DNA of 64,000 nucleotides from Stichopus chloronotus (Eukaryota > Echinodermata > Holothuroidea > Aspidochirotida > Stichopodidae): NCBI GenBank assembly GCA_021234535.1, contig CM037836.1:24480769-24544768 (forward strand). Direction: 5' to 3'. Position numbers and translations under genes: made by a program. How positions within the stretch are numbered: the stretch's first letter is position 1; each line of letters opens with the position of its first letter. Shown here in pieces: positions 49,201 to 60,561 of the stretch. The notes beneath the pieces were generated by a model, which was not told where the DNA came from, ran no database searches, and saw nothing but the letters and a program-made list of their open reading frames with translations.

Positions 49201-52200
49201 TTCAGAGAAAACTCCGATAAGGAGAGTACATATGTTGTGCTAAGATACAGTAGTTCATTGACTCATAGATATCTTAATCCAGGTATGTTTTCGCCTCTTT
49301 GCAGGTCAGCAGTATATCACCTTTGGAGGTAAATTATCACAAATGTAACCATTTGCAATATTTGTCCTACATACATGAGTGACAAAGCAGTATATATATC
49401 TACCTGTTTTTTTTTATCAATGAGTGCCTGAGTTTCTTTTCTCTCCTCCAGTGGTTGGACTGTTACTGGACATGTTTTCACTTACAAGTAGCTGTGTAGG
49501 CCTACTTAAACCACATTTGATATTCTAGCCACATAATAAAACTGTGGGTAAAGGTGCATAACTGTGGCCTTTGGTGAGGCCTCGGAAACAACCACAAATG
49601 TTGTGTAGTACACATTAAATTTGACACTTCATTTACAAGAGCATATTTCAAAATTTTTTAGTGTACAGTATCCTCCTGAAGTAAACAAGTCAACAATACT
49701 GTGGTATAGTGGTACATTATTACAAATGCTCTTGCAGCTAACTTAGTGTATGTATTGTACATAGTATAGTTAAAACGTAGGATGCTCAGAGACTCCGATG
49801 TTGGTGAATCCACAAAACCTTTGGAATTTGTCATTCTTTCACAGGGCATTAACCTCCTGTTCAGCCAAGGCCTTGCAGAATCTGCAAACGTGTTTAATTC
49901 TTATGAATTTGGCAGAACTGGAACATTGGTGAATTGATGGTGTTTGTTGGGGGGGGGGGTGAGACCGTTAGGGACGGGAGAGGAAGACAGGGCCACTGAG
50001 GGTTGGATTCAAAATGAAGAGACCATACTGTGCTTGTGACTTTTATGAGTGGGAAGAGAAAATTAGGATTTAAAGTAGATGAACAACTGGCAAGTGAGTG
50101 TATTTACTATGTACAGTTTTTGCCTTTGATGTGTACACTTGGGATTTGAATTAACTGCAATAGGGAAGTTAAAATTATTTTCAAAGAAGTGGATTAAATT
50201 TCATGCACCAATAATTTTGGCAATGTTTCACTGTCACTCAAATGTGTGATGATATTAATCACACAAGCAATTGCTTTTTTTCTCTCTCTCTCTCTCCTGC
50301 ATGATAGTATGTTTCTTTTGATGTTACAAACAATAAGATGTTGATGTCATGTCTTACATCAAAATCAATAGATTTAAATTTTGCATGAAAGTTCATCATT
50401 TGAAAGGAGAAAATCTCCAGAGGACTATATTTTGACCTAACATGGGAACCACAAAGTGAAAGATATTATATCAAGATGTAAAGTGGAAGGATATTTTTAG
50501 TGAGGTAGCCCGGGATGGATTTGTTAAAAACGTCCAATTTCTGAGGCAGTGCAAAGTAAATTTCTTTGCAGGAGGAGTCAAATGTAGCTACAATGCAGTA
50601 TGCTGCTATGGAGGAAAAAGGGAGCATTGTTTTAAAACTGTCTGTGTGTATTATTGAAGTAAGCAGGCCTCATGCTCAAATGCTGGAAGAATAGAAAAAT
50701 CATTTGCATTTTACAAAACGCACTTGCTTGAAACATCACGTCCACTTTCCACATTTTTTATGTATTTGAAAGAAACTGCGTGGAAAGTTATTCAAAGCGT
50801 TTTCAATGACTGCGATATTTCCTGTGGGTTATGCACAAGCTCTATTTACAAATACATACCACTGCACATCAGAAGATCGTACACACAGCTCTGCATATTA
50901 AATCAATCTTGCCTGCGTGAAAGATGAAAGGTCGACCATCACAAAATGAAAACTGCTGTTCACGGTGTGTAGTTCACTCGTCTGTTTGTTAAAAACTGGC
51001 CTAAATTAACAAAATATTGGAAGAACAAATTCAGATAATGCTGTGTTGCATCTGTGCAATATGTGAAAATACGGTATCATGTACAGGTACAGTAGTGAAC
51101 TTATGATACCAATGTACCAAAGTTGCCTGACATTCATAAGTTATGAAGAGAAATATTAAAGACAATGAAGAAGAATAGATAATTTTTCAGATGAGATAGT
51201 ATAAAACGTCAGCCAGTGAGTGTTGTACAGGACTTCATGACAGACTGAAGTATACTCCAACTGCTGTATGTATGCACAGTTCTTACCATAATGTGTAGAC
51301 TACAGTTCGTTGTATTAAGATTGAACTTGTAGGAGACCCGCGACATTTGCGTTGAAAGAGCAATGGCAGCAACCATTGCAGAACAATGGCGACAACCATC
51401 ACATGTTAATCTTGAGTGTTGTTATCGTGTTCAAGATTTGGGTGTGCTGGTGTTGAAACGAACTCAAAAGTTGGTTGATGTGTGGGTGGTATGTATACAC
51501 TACATGTATGTAATATCTGCAGATAATACATTTATCTACAGCATGAACTGTTTGGTACTGAGCAAGTATGTAGCTGTATAAATATGTTTAGAATATAGTC
51601 AAATCAGGATTACATTTTGTCAGCCTCACAAAATCTAATGTCCTATATCAGTTCCAAGTCCGTATTTTTAGGTCTGTAACGTAAGGGACTAGTAATCTAT
51701 GTGTGTGCATCATTGAACTTAGGGGTTTGGAATCAGTGGTCACCTAGGAGATTTGTGTCCTTGGTACATGTCATGTGTAGACAGTTCTTTGTTCTTTTTT
51801 TTTTTTTGAGGGGGGTAGGAGAGGGGAAGAAGCATGATTGAATACATGGTTACCTATATGTAATATTTTACAGTGTAAATAGCCATTACCGTGCATGTAC
51901 CTTCTATCATCAGACATATAAAATATCTGGTACATGATTTTATGCTGGGCCTCAGTAGGGCACAGTGTATCTGTACGTGGCATTTCCTGTACACCCAACA
52001 TACTCTAGCCAAGTATGTACACACGTAATATGACCAGTAGGCCTTTAGATGAATGCAACTTTGCAAGGTGTATTTCCCTATTTATCAAGAACTTTTGGTT
52101 GTGTATATGTGCCAGTTTTCAATTGCTTTTACACCACAGAGCAATCAAATTTTTTAATGGTACTGTAAATGAGCCTTTCTAAATTCTCTATTCATTTTCT

Positions 52201-53611
52201 GCTGATCTTGTGTTTTAGTGAACTTATAGTAACTAGGGTACCACCGAAATTGCAGCATGAATATGTCTGTACTCAGTGTGCCAAAATTTGAAAGAGAGCT
52301 TAGACTAGTTTTTTAAGTGCAAGCTTTTCAATGTCTCATTACACAGTGTGTGGGTCGTGACAAAGGAAGCAAAATGGTGACTGTCTGTGCTGTACTGTAT
52401 TCCTTCTATTGTGACTTTCACCCACCTGCCAATTTGAGTATGAGGGTCATAACTGGCTGTTCTTATAAATAGGGAAGTTAAAGGTCGAGTGACATGAAGA
52501 TGGCAGTGGAGAATTGGGTGCATTTATATTCATTGAAAATGTTAGAAAACAGCCACAAATTCCATCAAAGATTGAGGATTTTACCGACTAAGTTGTGTCT
52601 CACGGCTGTATCATCGTTATACTGTAAACATTGGCCAAGTAGGCCTATGCAAAACGTGACACCAAGAGGTGAACTCCTGTGGTGTGTCTTATGTTAATCA
52701 TTTGTTTAATTAACCTTTATTTCAATGACATTTAGAAATTTACATGCCCAGGTTTTATTTTTGAAACATATATTTTCTTCTTTAAATATATTGATATCAC
52801 TTACCATTGTCAAATGCAGTAATTAAGTAATTAAGAGGTAATATATGCTTTAACAAAAGAAATACTGTACTGACTCAGTACAACACTTCATGTTATCTGT
52901 TTTGCATTTGGGTCAAAAATCTCAAAAACGGTACTAGATATAAACAAATTTACAACGCATTTTCCCTAAGGGTTTTACTTTGCAACCTCTGAATGAAGCC
53001 AGCTCTTTTCTAGGTGATTGTCACACAAACTATAACTGCAAAGGTGCCTTGCATAGCAGTGTGCAGTAGAACTGTCGATTTCATCATCTCTTACAGATTT
53101 GCTTCAAAATGTTGTGAAGCAATGACGAAAGCATAATAATTTTATAAGCATGACATTTTTTCATTGGTCTACAAACAGTTTAACATGCAAACGATTGAAG
53201 ACAACTGATTATCAGTTATTCTGTAAAATCAGGCCAACCACAGTACCATTTTAATTATTGGAGAAGGAACCCATTATTTTGAGAATACACTGTGTGCAAT
53301 ATGGACAAATTTATAAAGAATGCAATGCCTTCTGTTTAACTGACAGACCAGTGTATATTTGACAAAATTTGAGGGAATTACATCACAAGTTGTGTACATT
53401 TTACTCCTCCATTTTATTTTTGTAAAAACAACCTGGTACAAAGTTGCAGAATCTCTTGTGAAGACAAGTCAGACTACTTATAGACTACTTTATCTGGACC
53501 ATGTGAGATTGTAGTTGAGGACTGAACTATCTATGTTACTCTGATATGAATTATTTGATATTAATCATGTGATATGATTTTCTATATTATTTTTCTTTTT
53601 TGCCTTTTCAG

Positions 53612-53724
53612 TTTCCAGCAGAAAGTGCAAGAGGTTGTCAACTCTCCTCCTTTCCATATTACCGTGATCCTTTTAGTCTTTGTACACTGCATCTTACTCA
53701 CAGCTGAATTTGCTTTAGTGATGG
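53612..53724 (+). CDS. Hv1-like voltage-sensor gene, exon 3 (S1 helix)
   Basis: 113-nt exon between acceptor TTGCCTTTTCAG and donor GTATGT. It encodes FQQKVQEVVNSPPF and then the hydrophobic S1 helix HITVILLVFVHCILLTAEF followed by ALVM (about residues 57-80). The pattern F-(x)2-V-I-x2-V-x2-(D)-x4-L-x-A-E matches S1 of Hv1 (human FQVIVICLVVLDALLVLAEL). E75 aligns with human Glu119. H68 takes the place of Asp112, the residue that makes Hv1 proton-selective, and Val replaces Asp123. Voltage-sensing phosphatases (TPTE/VSP) have a similar S1 and are the main alternative. The protein would sit in the plasma or an internal membrane. Confidence 0.75.
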
Positions 53725-54968
53725 GTATGTCATTTATCTCTTTTCATCTTTTCCTTCCTTTAGGAGTTGCTCTCGAGCATTGAAAAAAAAAAAGAAGAGA
53801 ATTTTATTTGTTGTCTCCAAGAAGACTGCGTCTGTTTTTGTTTTCTTTTTGATCAACACAGTGCTTAAATCATGATAAGGTGGTCGACAATATATGGACC
53901 TGTCAATGGTTAGGAAGCTAGAGCTTACATTTGTTCATCTTGGTCATTAAATGTGGCAAACTGTAGAAAATAACATTGAAACTGATGCACATGTCAATTG
54001 TCCCCCCTTGTACCCAAACATAGTTGAGTCTTTGGCGGGGATGTGATAATACAGAAATGTAACGAGCGTGTTTCTTCCCGGCTTCATCCACATAAAACAA
54101 GTCCCGGCTAATTTGGTTGCACATGACCCCGCACAGTGGTTATTCTTCATGGACATCCCAGGGTAAATATCCCAGCCTATTTTGTGCTATACATATTCTC
54201 GCTAGAAGTTCCATCACATTCCCAGCATAGCAGGGACAAACTAAACCGCACATTCCCATCAAAATTGTAGCAACAACCCTGCTATGGCCCAAGAATGGGG
54301 GTGCCATGGTTTCAATTGAAAAATGCATTATAAGAGTGCGCTATTGATCATTACTTTGCTTGCCAAAAATCCACAATCAGAAATGCAGACATTGGTCTTC
54401 TCTTTTCAAAGTGCACTTTCAGATTTTGCAAAATCCCCAACTTTATACCAAAAAAAAAAAAATGACAATGCACTATCCAGGCATGAGTAACATTTTAATT
54501 CACTCCTCATTTACCTCTCTCCACACTTATTACTTTGCATTCCTTCACTTCACATTTATGCTGTATACATTTTGAACTCCTTTTTTATGAACACAGAGGG
54601 GAAGATCTTCTATGGCCTATCCCTCACCTAACCTCAGTTTGTGCGTTGATACAAACATATATGACGAATGACTCTGCTTCCTAGTTCTGGTGACACAATT
54701 CCATGAACAAACAACATTTTAAAGACAGGCTTTTTCCAATCCAACCTATCTGAACAAGAAGTTGATAAAATTATGCATTGTTGCCCTAGTGATCGATCAG
54801 TGGGTAATTAGTGCCAGCTTGCCAAGAAACCTCAAAATTATAGCTTAGTGTATTTGCCTCAGTGTCAATAAAATCTGCATCCTGTATGCATCTGTCTGCA
54901 TGACCTAAACTAAGATTAAAAAAGCCTTTTAGTGCCATGCAAATAAAAATTTGTCCTTTCGAAGTCTT

Positions 54969-55248
54969 AATTTGTTATTACAACTTAGTAATTTGTAATA
55001 ACAAATTAATAATTTGTAATAACATTATTAATTTGCTGTGACAACTATTGTTAATTTTCAATAACAAATAATTAGTTTGTAATAACAAATTAATAATTTA
55101 CAATAACAAATTAATAATTTACACTAACAAATTGATAATTTGAAATAACAAATTAACAAAATTAACAATTTGTAGTAACAATTTGTCACTTTGTTTTAAG
55201 AAAGAAAAAATTTGTAGTAACAAAATATCAATTTGTAATAACAAATCA
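54969..55248. repeat. AT-rich minisatellite, unit about 21 bp
   Basis: About a dozen imperfect units of AATTTGTAATAACAAATTAA. Each unit is itself nearly palindromic (AATTTG...CAAATT), so the array could extrude cruciforms. Confidence 0.85.
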
Positions 55249-55718
55249 GTCATTTTCACTGCATGGCACTATTAGGCATTTGCATTTAAATCTCACATAT
55301 CTGATTCTGAACATGTTGAAATTTGCTACACAAATTTAATTGAATTGTGTATATGTGACAGTTTTTGTGCATACAACATTGTTGTTTTATCTTATTTTGT
55401 GATGAAATACGGAGGAAATCCACAAACTGCTATGCAGATAATGAACACTAAATTTTTCGCTGCTGGGCATCTGGTAGTGCAATGTGGTATTTCAACACAG
55501 TATTTGCATAATTCGTATAATAGAACTGTGACTGTAGCCCTATGAGTTAGTGAGATGTATCCAAGTAGTTATTTCAGTCTTCACTTACCTGTTTTAATTT
55601 CATCATGTTGCTCATTCATCTTTCTCCACATAACTATTGCGTTTAGAAACTTGACTGAGAATTCAGGAACCAATCCAACATTGTACCAAATGTTGGTTCA
55701 CATAAATCACTGTTAAGG

Positions 55719-55748
55719 TAGAGTACCTTTATAGGGAGAGTAGCGACA
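55719..55748 (+). repeat. P element left terminal inverted repeat
   Basis: Begins TAGAGTACCTTTATAGGG and is identical over 30 bp to the reverse complement of 58292-58321. Confidence 0.95.
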
Positions 55749-55860
55749 TTGACGTTCCAAAAATTACAGGTCATGTGACTACAGGAGCCATTTTGTTTCC
55801 AAAAAGTTTTGGCCGCACGCAGTCAATGACAGCGACTACACGTAAACTTTCCAGTTCTCC

Positions 55861-56040
55861 ATGAAAAGGACGGGTTGTTGTGCATTTAGTTGCCTCAGTC
55901 GGTCCGAGAAAGGGTTTAGGATGTACAGATTTCCCACAAATACTAAGAGAAGAAAGATTTGGGAGAATAAAGTCAGCCGTGTCAACTGGAAACCAACCAA
56001 CGTCGTTTCTCTGCCATGTAATGTTAGAACTAAGTTATAG
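55861..56040 (+). CDS. THAP-domain exon of the P element transposase
   Basis: The ATG at 55861 opens 59 codons. The THAP zinc-binding pattern is visible: GCCAFSC (Cys pair at residues 6/7 and 11), MYRFP at 21-25, IW at 33-34, NWKP at 42-45. The domain needs a later C-x2-H pair, which should come from the next exon: a donor GTAATG follows 56017, so the coding exon is probably 55861-56017, ending after SLP plus one base. Unspliced, the frame stops at 56038-56040. THAP domains give sequence-specific DNA binding, here presumably to the element's own ends. The exon carrying the rest of the domain has been deleted. Confidence 0.8.
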   Translation: MKRTGCCAFSCLSRSEKGFRMYRFPTNTKRRKIWENKVSRVNWKPTNVVSLPCNVRTKL

Positions 56041-56139
56041 GTGGTAGACTCAACAGTCAGTGGCATAGGTTACTAACGTACTGTGAATAGGACGAAAAGG
56101 GTAGCTAGGCCTAACTTTAGGCTCGTCTGTGTTAGGGTT

Positions 56140-56161
56140 CCTTCTCTATAAAGGAACTCTA
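56140..56161 (+). repeat. Internal copy of the P element right terminus
   Basis: CCTTCTCTATAAAGGAACTC and two further bases resemble the right terminal repeat (CTCTCCCTATAAAGGTACTC and two further bases) in the same orientation, with about four mismatches over 22 bp. It lies in the region where central exons are missing. Confidence 0.5.
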
Positions 56162-56271
56162 AGTCTGTGTAGGACGGGACAAACCGTCGCCTAGCCTTTA
56201 TCTGGCAAAGTAAGCTGGATTACTAAAATTCATTGGATTGGTTAACCAACTAAACTGCTATTCTGCATCAG

Positions 56272-56988
56272 TTGCTCAATGCTGGGAACAAATTTCTCCG
56301 CACATCTCGACTTACTCAGGACTGCCTAGAGAATTTATTTTCAGTAGTTCGTCTGAAGAAGGCAGTTCCTTCACCACTGGAATTCAATTATGCCTTGAAA
56401 TTAATCGGTAGTGCACAGTTCCTCACTCTCAAGCAAGCAGGAAGCTATGACGAAGATGATGGAGAGTTTTTGGCAGAGTTCTTCAACCAGAATTTGCAGA
56501 TGCCACAACAAGTGCCAGAAATTCCTGAACCTTGCTTATCAGAGGAGGAGCTTTTCTCAAACCTTCCTAAAGTCGAACTTGACAGTTTTTATAACCTTGC
56601 TGGGCACTATCTTAATTCAATCAAGAAAAATGAGAGGACTTGTGACGAATGTTTGAGTGAGGTTACCAGTGGACCACAGGATGGGCCACATCAGGCAGCT
56701 ACGCTCACCCTTTTGAAAGAGTACAGACAAGGTTGTTTGCAGCATGTGTCTGAAAAAGCCTTTAACATGCTGGTTAAAGTGGAGACTCTGTTCAGGGGCA
56801 AGTAAAGAAATCTCATTAAGGGACCCAATATCAAAGATGTTCTTGTCATTGAAGCAGAACAGCTGACCAAAGATATCAAGATCTCTCCCTGCCACAATCT
56901 CAAACATAATCTCATTAATAAATTCATCAATGTTCGCTTGCACTTTTTCTCCAAAAAAAAGAAGAAGAAAGAAATTAGGAACTGTTGA
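56272..56988 (+). pseudogene. P element transposase C-terminal region with an in-frame stop
   Basis: Follows an acceptor CTGCATCAG (AG at 56270-56271). The frame encodes LLNAGNKFLRTSRLTQDCLE, then NLFSVVR, the conserved start of the P-element/THAP9 C-terminal domain (family pattern L-T-x-R-L-T-Q-D-x-L-E-N-x-F-x-x-(V/I)-R). The acidic insert DEDDGEFL, CDECLSEV and LVKVETLFRGK follow. A TAA at 56803-56805 interrupts it. The same frame then runs on for about 60 codons with transposase-like sequence (NLINKFINVRLHFFSK) into a lysine-rich tail, where a neighbouring frame carries KSARLKRHGELFSKR, suggesting a further slip in the A-rich run near 56957-56985. The catalytic N-terminal parts are absent, so it cannot act as a transposase. 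Confidence 0.88.
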
Positions 56989-58291
56989 AGAAGTCAGCAA
57001 GACTGAAGAGACATGGTGAACTTTTCAGCAAGCGTATGACTATGTGTACACTAGCTAAGAAAGTGAAATGACTCTTGAAGTGTCTTTTTTTTTTTCAATT
57101 TTTATCAAGTTTTGTGTTCACTCACTATTTTTTTTGTTCGCTGTTTCATCCTTGGTTGTAATTTAGTATGTATGTACAGAAATAGTTAATAATGCTGGCA
57201 TTTGCATAAACTTCAGATACCTTCATGATTCACCTCAATAACCTACCTTTCAGATGAAAGTCTCCCCAAGGGCTTTTTTCTACGTCTTTCTACGTTTCAT
57301 ACGGTGTATGCTGTCAAAATTTCAAATGTTTGGCAATTTGATAAAAGTGTACCTACAGTCAAAAATCCAAAATTAAAGACCATTAAGAATGAATTCTAAC
57401 AGTCCAATTCCCATCTTCATAGGGCATTCCTGAGCTGAGATATAAAATGTTGAAATTTATTCACTCAAACTGAAATGTTGTGTAGGGGTCAAGTTACACA
57501 GGATTAAGGACTGCAGTTTTATATTCTCCTTCAAACTAGTTATTCATAATTACCTTTCATGCTATACTTTCTAATATGTTATGACACTCGGGCACAATGT
57601 TGGGAGAACTCTAAAATAAAGCTCTGATTATAGACAAGATTCAATGGTGAACATGAACAACATTTTTGTATGTTTCTTCAAATGCTTTATCAGTAGATAC
57701 CTCACATGTTATATTTCGTATTACTTCGAGATTGGTGGGACCGGGATCCAAGGGCCCAGCCCAAACTAGGGAGAGGGTTCTTAAACTAGGACAATGTAGT
57801 CTAAATGTTTCTATCACAAATTTTCCAGCCAAATGAGTTCACCTGAATTTAACTCACCTGAATTTAACTTTTGGGCCTTTATTGTTGCCAAGGGGCATCT
57901 TCCCATTTGCAGCCCCTGCCCCCTCTTTGTTCTCCTCCTTGTGCCTCGAGGGATCTTCAGCGAATAATGTTTTGTCTCCCCCTGACGTGGTACCAATATC
58001 AATTCTAAACGTTTGCTTTAAAATCAAGAGTGTACTCCATATGTACCATGCAGTCATCAAAATAGGACGTCCACTCTGCCCCCTTGTGACATTAATTGCC
58101 CCCTCCCCGAACCCATATCATTGTGAGTGACTCCCCACAGATTTTGTACACGAAACCCCACCCCTCTCGTTCAATAGAGACCAGAAATACGACAAAAGAA
58201 AACCCGCAACGCTTAAAAGGCACTCTTCAGTCATGTGCAGTGTGCTCTAGATATGCAGGAAATGGAAACAAAATGGCGTCCAATTTTAAGT
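56989..58291 (+). other. 3' non-coding part of the P element
   Basis: No further transposase sequence. A 14-bp direct repeat (two (C)ACCTGAATTTAACT units near 57840-57870) is present. Open frames on either strand show no domain. Confidence 0.5.
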
Positions 58292-58321
58292 TGTCGCTAC
58301 TCTCCCTATAAAGGTACTCTA
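58292..58321 (-). repeat. P element right terminal inverted repeat
   Basis: Exact inverted match of 55719-55748, followed at once by the target duplication. Confidence 0.95.
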
Positions 58322-60481
58322 TGTTAAGGGAAGAAGGGGAGCCCTCTATGAATCAGATAGGAGAAGGGAGGGCATTGAAAACAGAAGAATAGAATGCCCC
58401 ATGAGGGTGGTACTATTGTTTAATATTTATAGTATCTGATTGTCAGCTACGTGAGATGTTGGCTGTACTGTATATATCCAATGGTATACTTAGAAGCTAT
58501 ATACTAAAGGCATTGTTTCTGTTTTCATTGATTCCGCATGACGGTACAAAGTGTAGTCTGTTATTACTCACTCTATATCTGATCATTCATGACTGTAAGT
58601 CATTCTTATTTCACCAGCTTGTCAGTGCATAAATGTTCAACATCAAATAAAAAAGAGACTCTGTGATTCATATTAGCTCTGCAAGTGCGAAAGTGCACCG
58701 TCATTGGTTAAAATGAGCAAAACCACACAGTACATACACATATGCACACATACATGGTGAAATACTGAAGCCCCAATATTGTAGATACTTTATGTTGGGT
58801 AGCATAGTGTTATTTTATTCCATCATGCAAAGTTTATTGCCGTGGATTCTCCATGTTTGCATATATTGACGACACTATTTTTTGGTTGGAACTTGGCAAT
58901 CCAAACCCAAGTCAGTGTAAGCCCAATTTTCAGCGTTCTGTCTCCACTAAAGTTGAACAAAACTGGGAATCCCCACCATTATTTGATGCTGATATTTATC
59001 AATGAAACTTGTTAAGAGCTAAATTTCTCATCTCTGTCTCTACGAGACATCACAAAAGTAAACACTGCTCCGTTTGAACACTGACATAGGCATAGTCTGC
59101 TGTCGGTTGTCTTCAATTAAAGACACTTCTGAAGATTTTATTAAGGCTTTGTCAGCAGAGGGAAGAAGAATCAAGATCATACTGCTTGTGGAGTTTGCAC
59201 TTTTAATTTTCAGTATCTGTTTTTCCCTTTTTTACACGAAATGTTATACAAACTGTCTAAGCATGATGATATGCAGGCATATAAAATGATTTAAGGGAAC
59301 TGACATGCAATTTCAGAATTGGCAGTCCTGGACCAGTGACCACCACAAGGGTCAAGGTCCTGCATAGTACATAGCTGTGTACATTAAACCAGATGTGTTT
59401 TGCACAAAATTGTTTACTCTGCAAACCTTTGCACGTGATATAACATTAAAACCTTGAGGTAAATGCTACAAAGGGAATAAGCAGTTACCCCTATTTTATT
59501 CTGAAGTATCAGCTAAATCATTCAGATCTCCTCTTTTACACCTTACAATTATATCTTTCAGGGTATTTCAAACTTGTGTGTATTTTAAGTAAATAAACAA
59601 TGTGCATAAACTTCCATAAACATCCATAAATTAGGAGTGGGGACTGTACTACTGTAATACAAATTGGCGAGACTACATTTCCTTATTAAGGCCATTTAAG
59701 AGGTGTACAGTGCTGGTCGACTTGATGACCTAGTATGGTAGAACCCTCCTGAATTACAGATTCCCTTAGACACTGGCATGCCTCGTTCCAGACAACAAAA
59801 GTTCCCAGCAGACATTCACTTTGTGCACTTAATTATGTTGCCGTTCCAGACAATAAACAAGAGCACTTGAAGCCATGCAGCAAGTGCAGACTTCCATACA
59901 ACATCTCACAATATCACAAAAACAGTTGGGACCAATTGCCATTAAATTGCATTGTATGTAGACATCACAAAGTTGAAGTGTGTTCATGGTTTTTGCAACA
60001 ACATAGACATAATTTATGCATATTTGTATGAATAACATCATTTTTTTTTAAATACAACACAAAGTTGGAAACTAAGGGTCATTGCATTTTGCAAATTGTT
60101 GTTTATCAGCTGAACAACCAGCTGAATTTGCTTCATTTCAAATTTTGCGTCATCATCACATTCAGTTGATTTTCAGTGAGGGACAGTAATCAGTGCATGT
60201 CAGTATTGCACTGCACACTTATTAAGACTATAATTGTTTATACCCCCACACACAGGATGGTACAGTCATCTGTTTTTAAAATAGTTTACGAGCTTTATAT
60301 AATAGCCATTTCTTCTAACATATTTACAAATGAACTACTGTAAGAAGTACAGTGCCTAAAAGCCATGGTGATAGAGTATGTGTTCATTTCATCATTCAAA
60401 TGCTCATTTCCTCATTTTAACAACATGCAAGGTCAAAAGTGTGACCTGCAACTTATGCTTCTTCTTTTTTTTTCATTTCAG

Positions 60482-60561
60482 CCGATATCACCCCCTCAGA
60501 GAGCACCCTTAGAGCACTCTCCTCAACATGTCTGGTCATTTTGTCATTTTTTCTTTTAGAG
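60482..60561 (+). CDS. Hv1-like voltage-sensor gene, exon 4 (S2 helix)
   Basis: 80-nt exon between acceptor TTTTCATTTCAG and donor GTAAGG. With the G left over from exon 3 it encodes ADITPSESTLRALSS and then TCLVILSFFLLE (residues 81-107), the S1-S2 loop and most of S2. FFLLE aligns with FFMME of human Hv1: F104 is at the position of Phe150 (charge-transfer centre) and E107 at Glu153, both retained. The residue aligned with His140, an external zinc ligand in Hv1, is Ser. The S1-S2 spacing is two residues shorter than human. The exon ends in phase 0. S3, the arginine-bearing S4 and any coiled coil or phosphatase domain must lie beyond the window, so Hv1 versus VSP cannot be settled here. Confidence 0.75.

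Larger units (their letters stand above)
36515..53611 (+). other. Intron 2 of the voltage-sensor gene
   Basis: 17.1 kb, AT-rich. Contains a tRNA-type SINE (39950-40163), the long TGACCT repeat copy (45590-46290) and short simple repeats, for example CT at about 50281-50296. The 152-codon minus frame at 44976-45434 and many shorter frames carry no recognisable domain. No nested gene was found. Confidence 0.55.
55711..58329 (+). mobile_element. Internally deleted P element (THAP9-type transposon)
   Basis: The element proper is 55719-58321 (2603 bp), flanked by a perfect 8-bp target duplication TGTTAAGG (55711-55718 and 58322-58329), the size made by P-superfamily transposases. The 30-bp terminal inverted repeats (55719-55748, 58292-58321) are identical. 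A 14-bp subterminal inverted repeat GCCATTTTGTTTCC lies at 55787-55800 and inverted at 58264-58277, in keeping with the internal inverted repeats of Drosophila P elements. Inside are a THAP-domain exon and the transposase C-terminus; everything between, including most of the catalytic core, is missing. Identical ends and target repeats point to a recent insertion, driven in trans. Confidence 0.93.
53725..60481 (+). other. Intron 3 of the voltage-sensor gene
   Basis: 6.8 kb. Holds the AT-rich minisatellite (54969-55248) and the P element (55711-58329). The remaining sequence shows nothing recognisable. Confidence 0.6.

Noticed and set aside
59074..59289. Hydrophobic 71-codon frame that might be a further membrane exon of the voltage-sensor gene
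   Set aside because: It lies between exons 3 and 4, which join perfectly without it. No acceptor/donor pair in the right phase was seen, and the sequence does not match S2 or S3.
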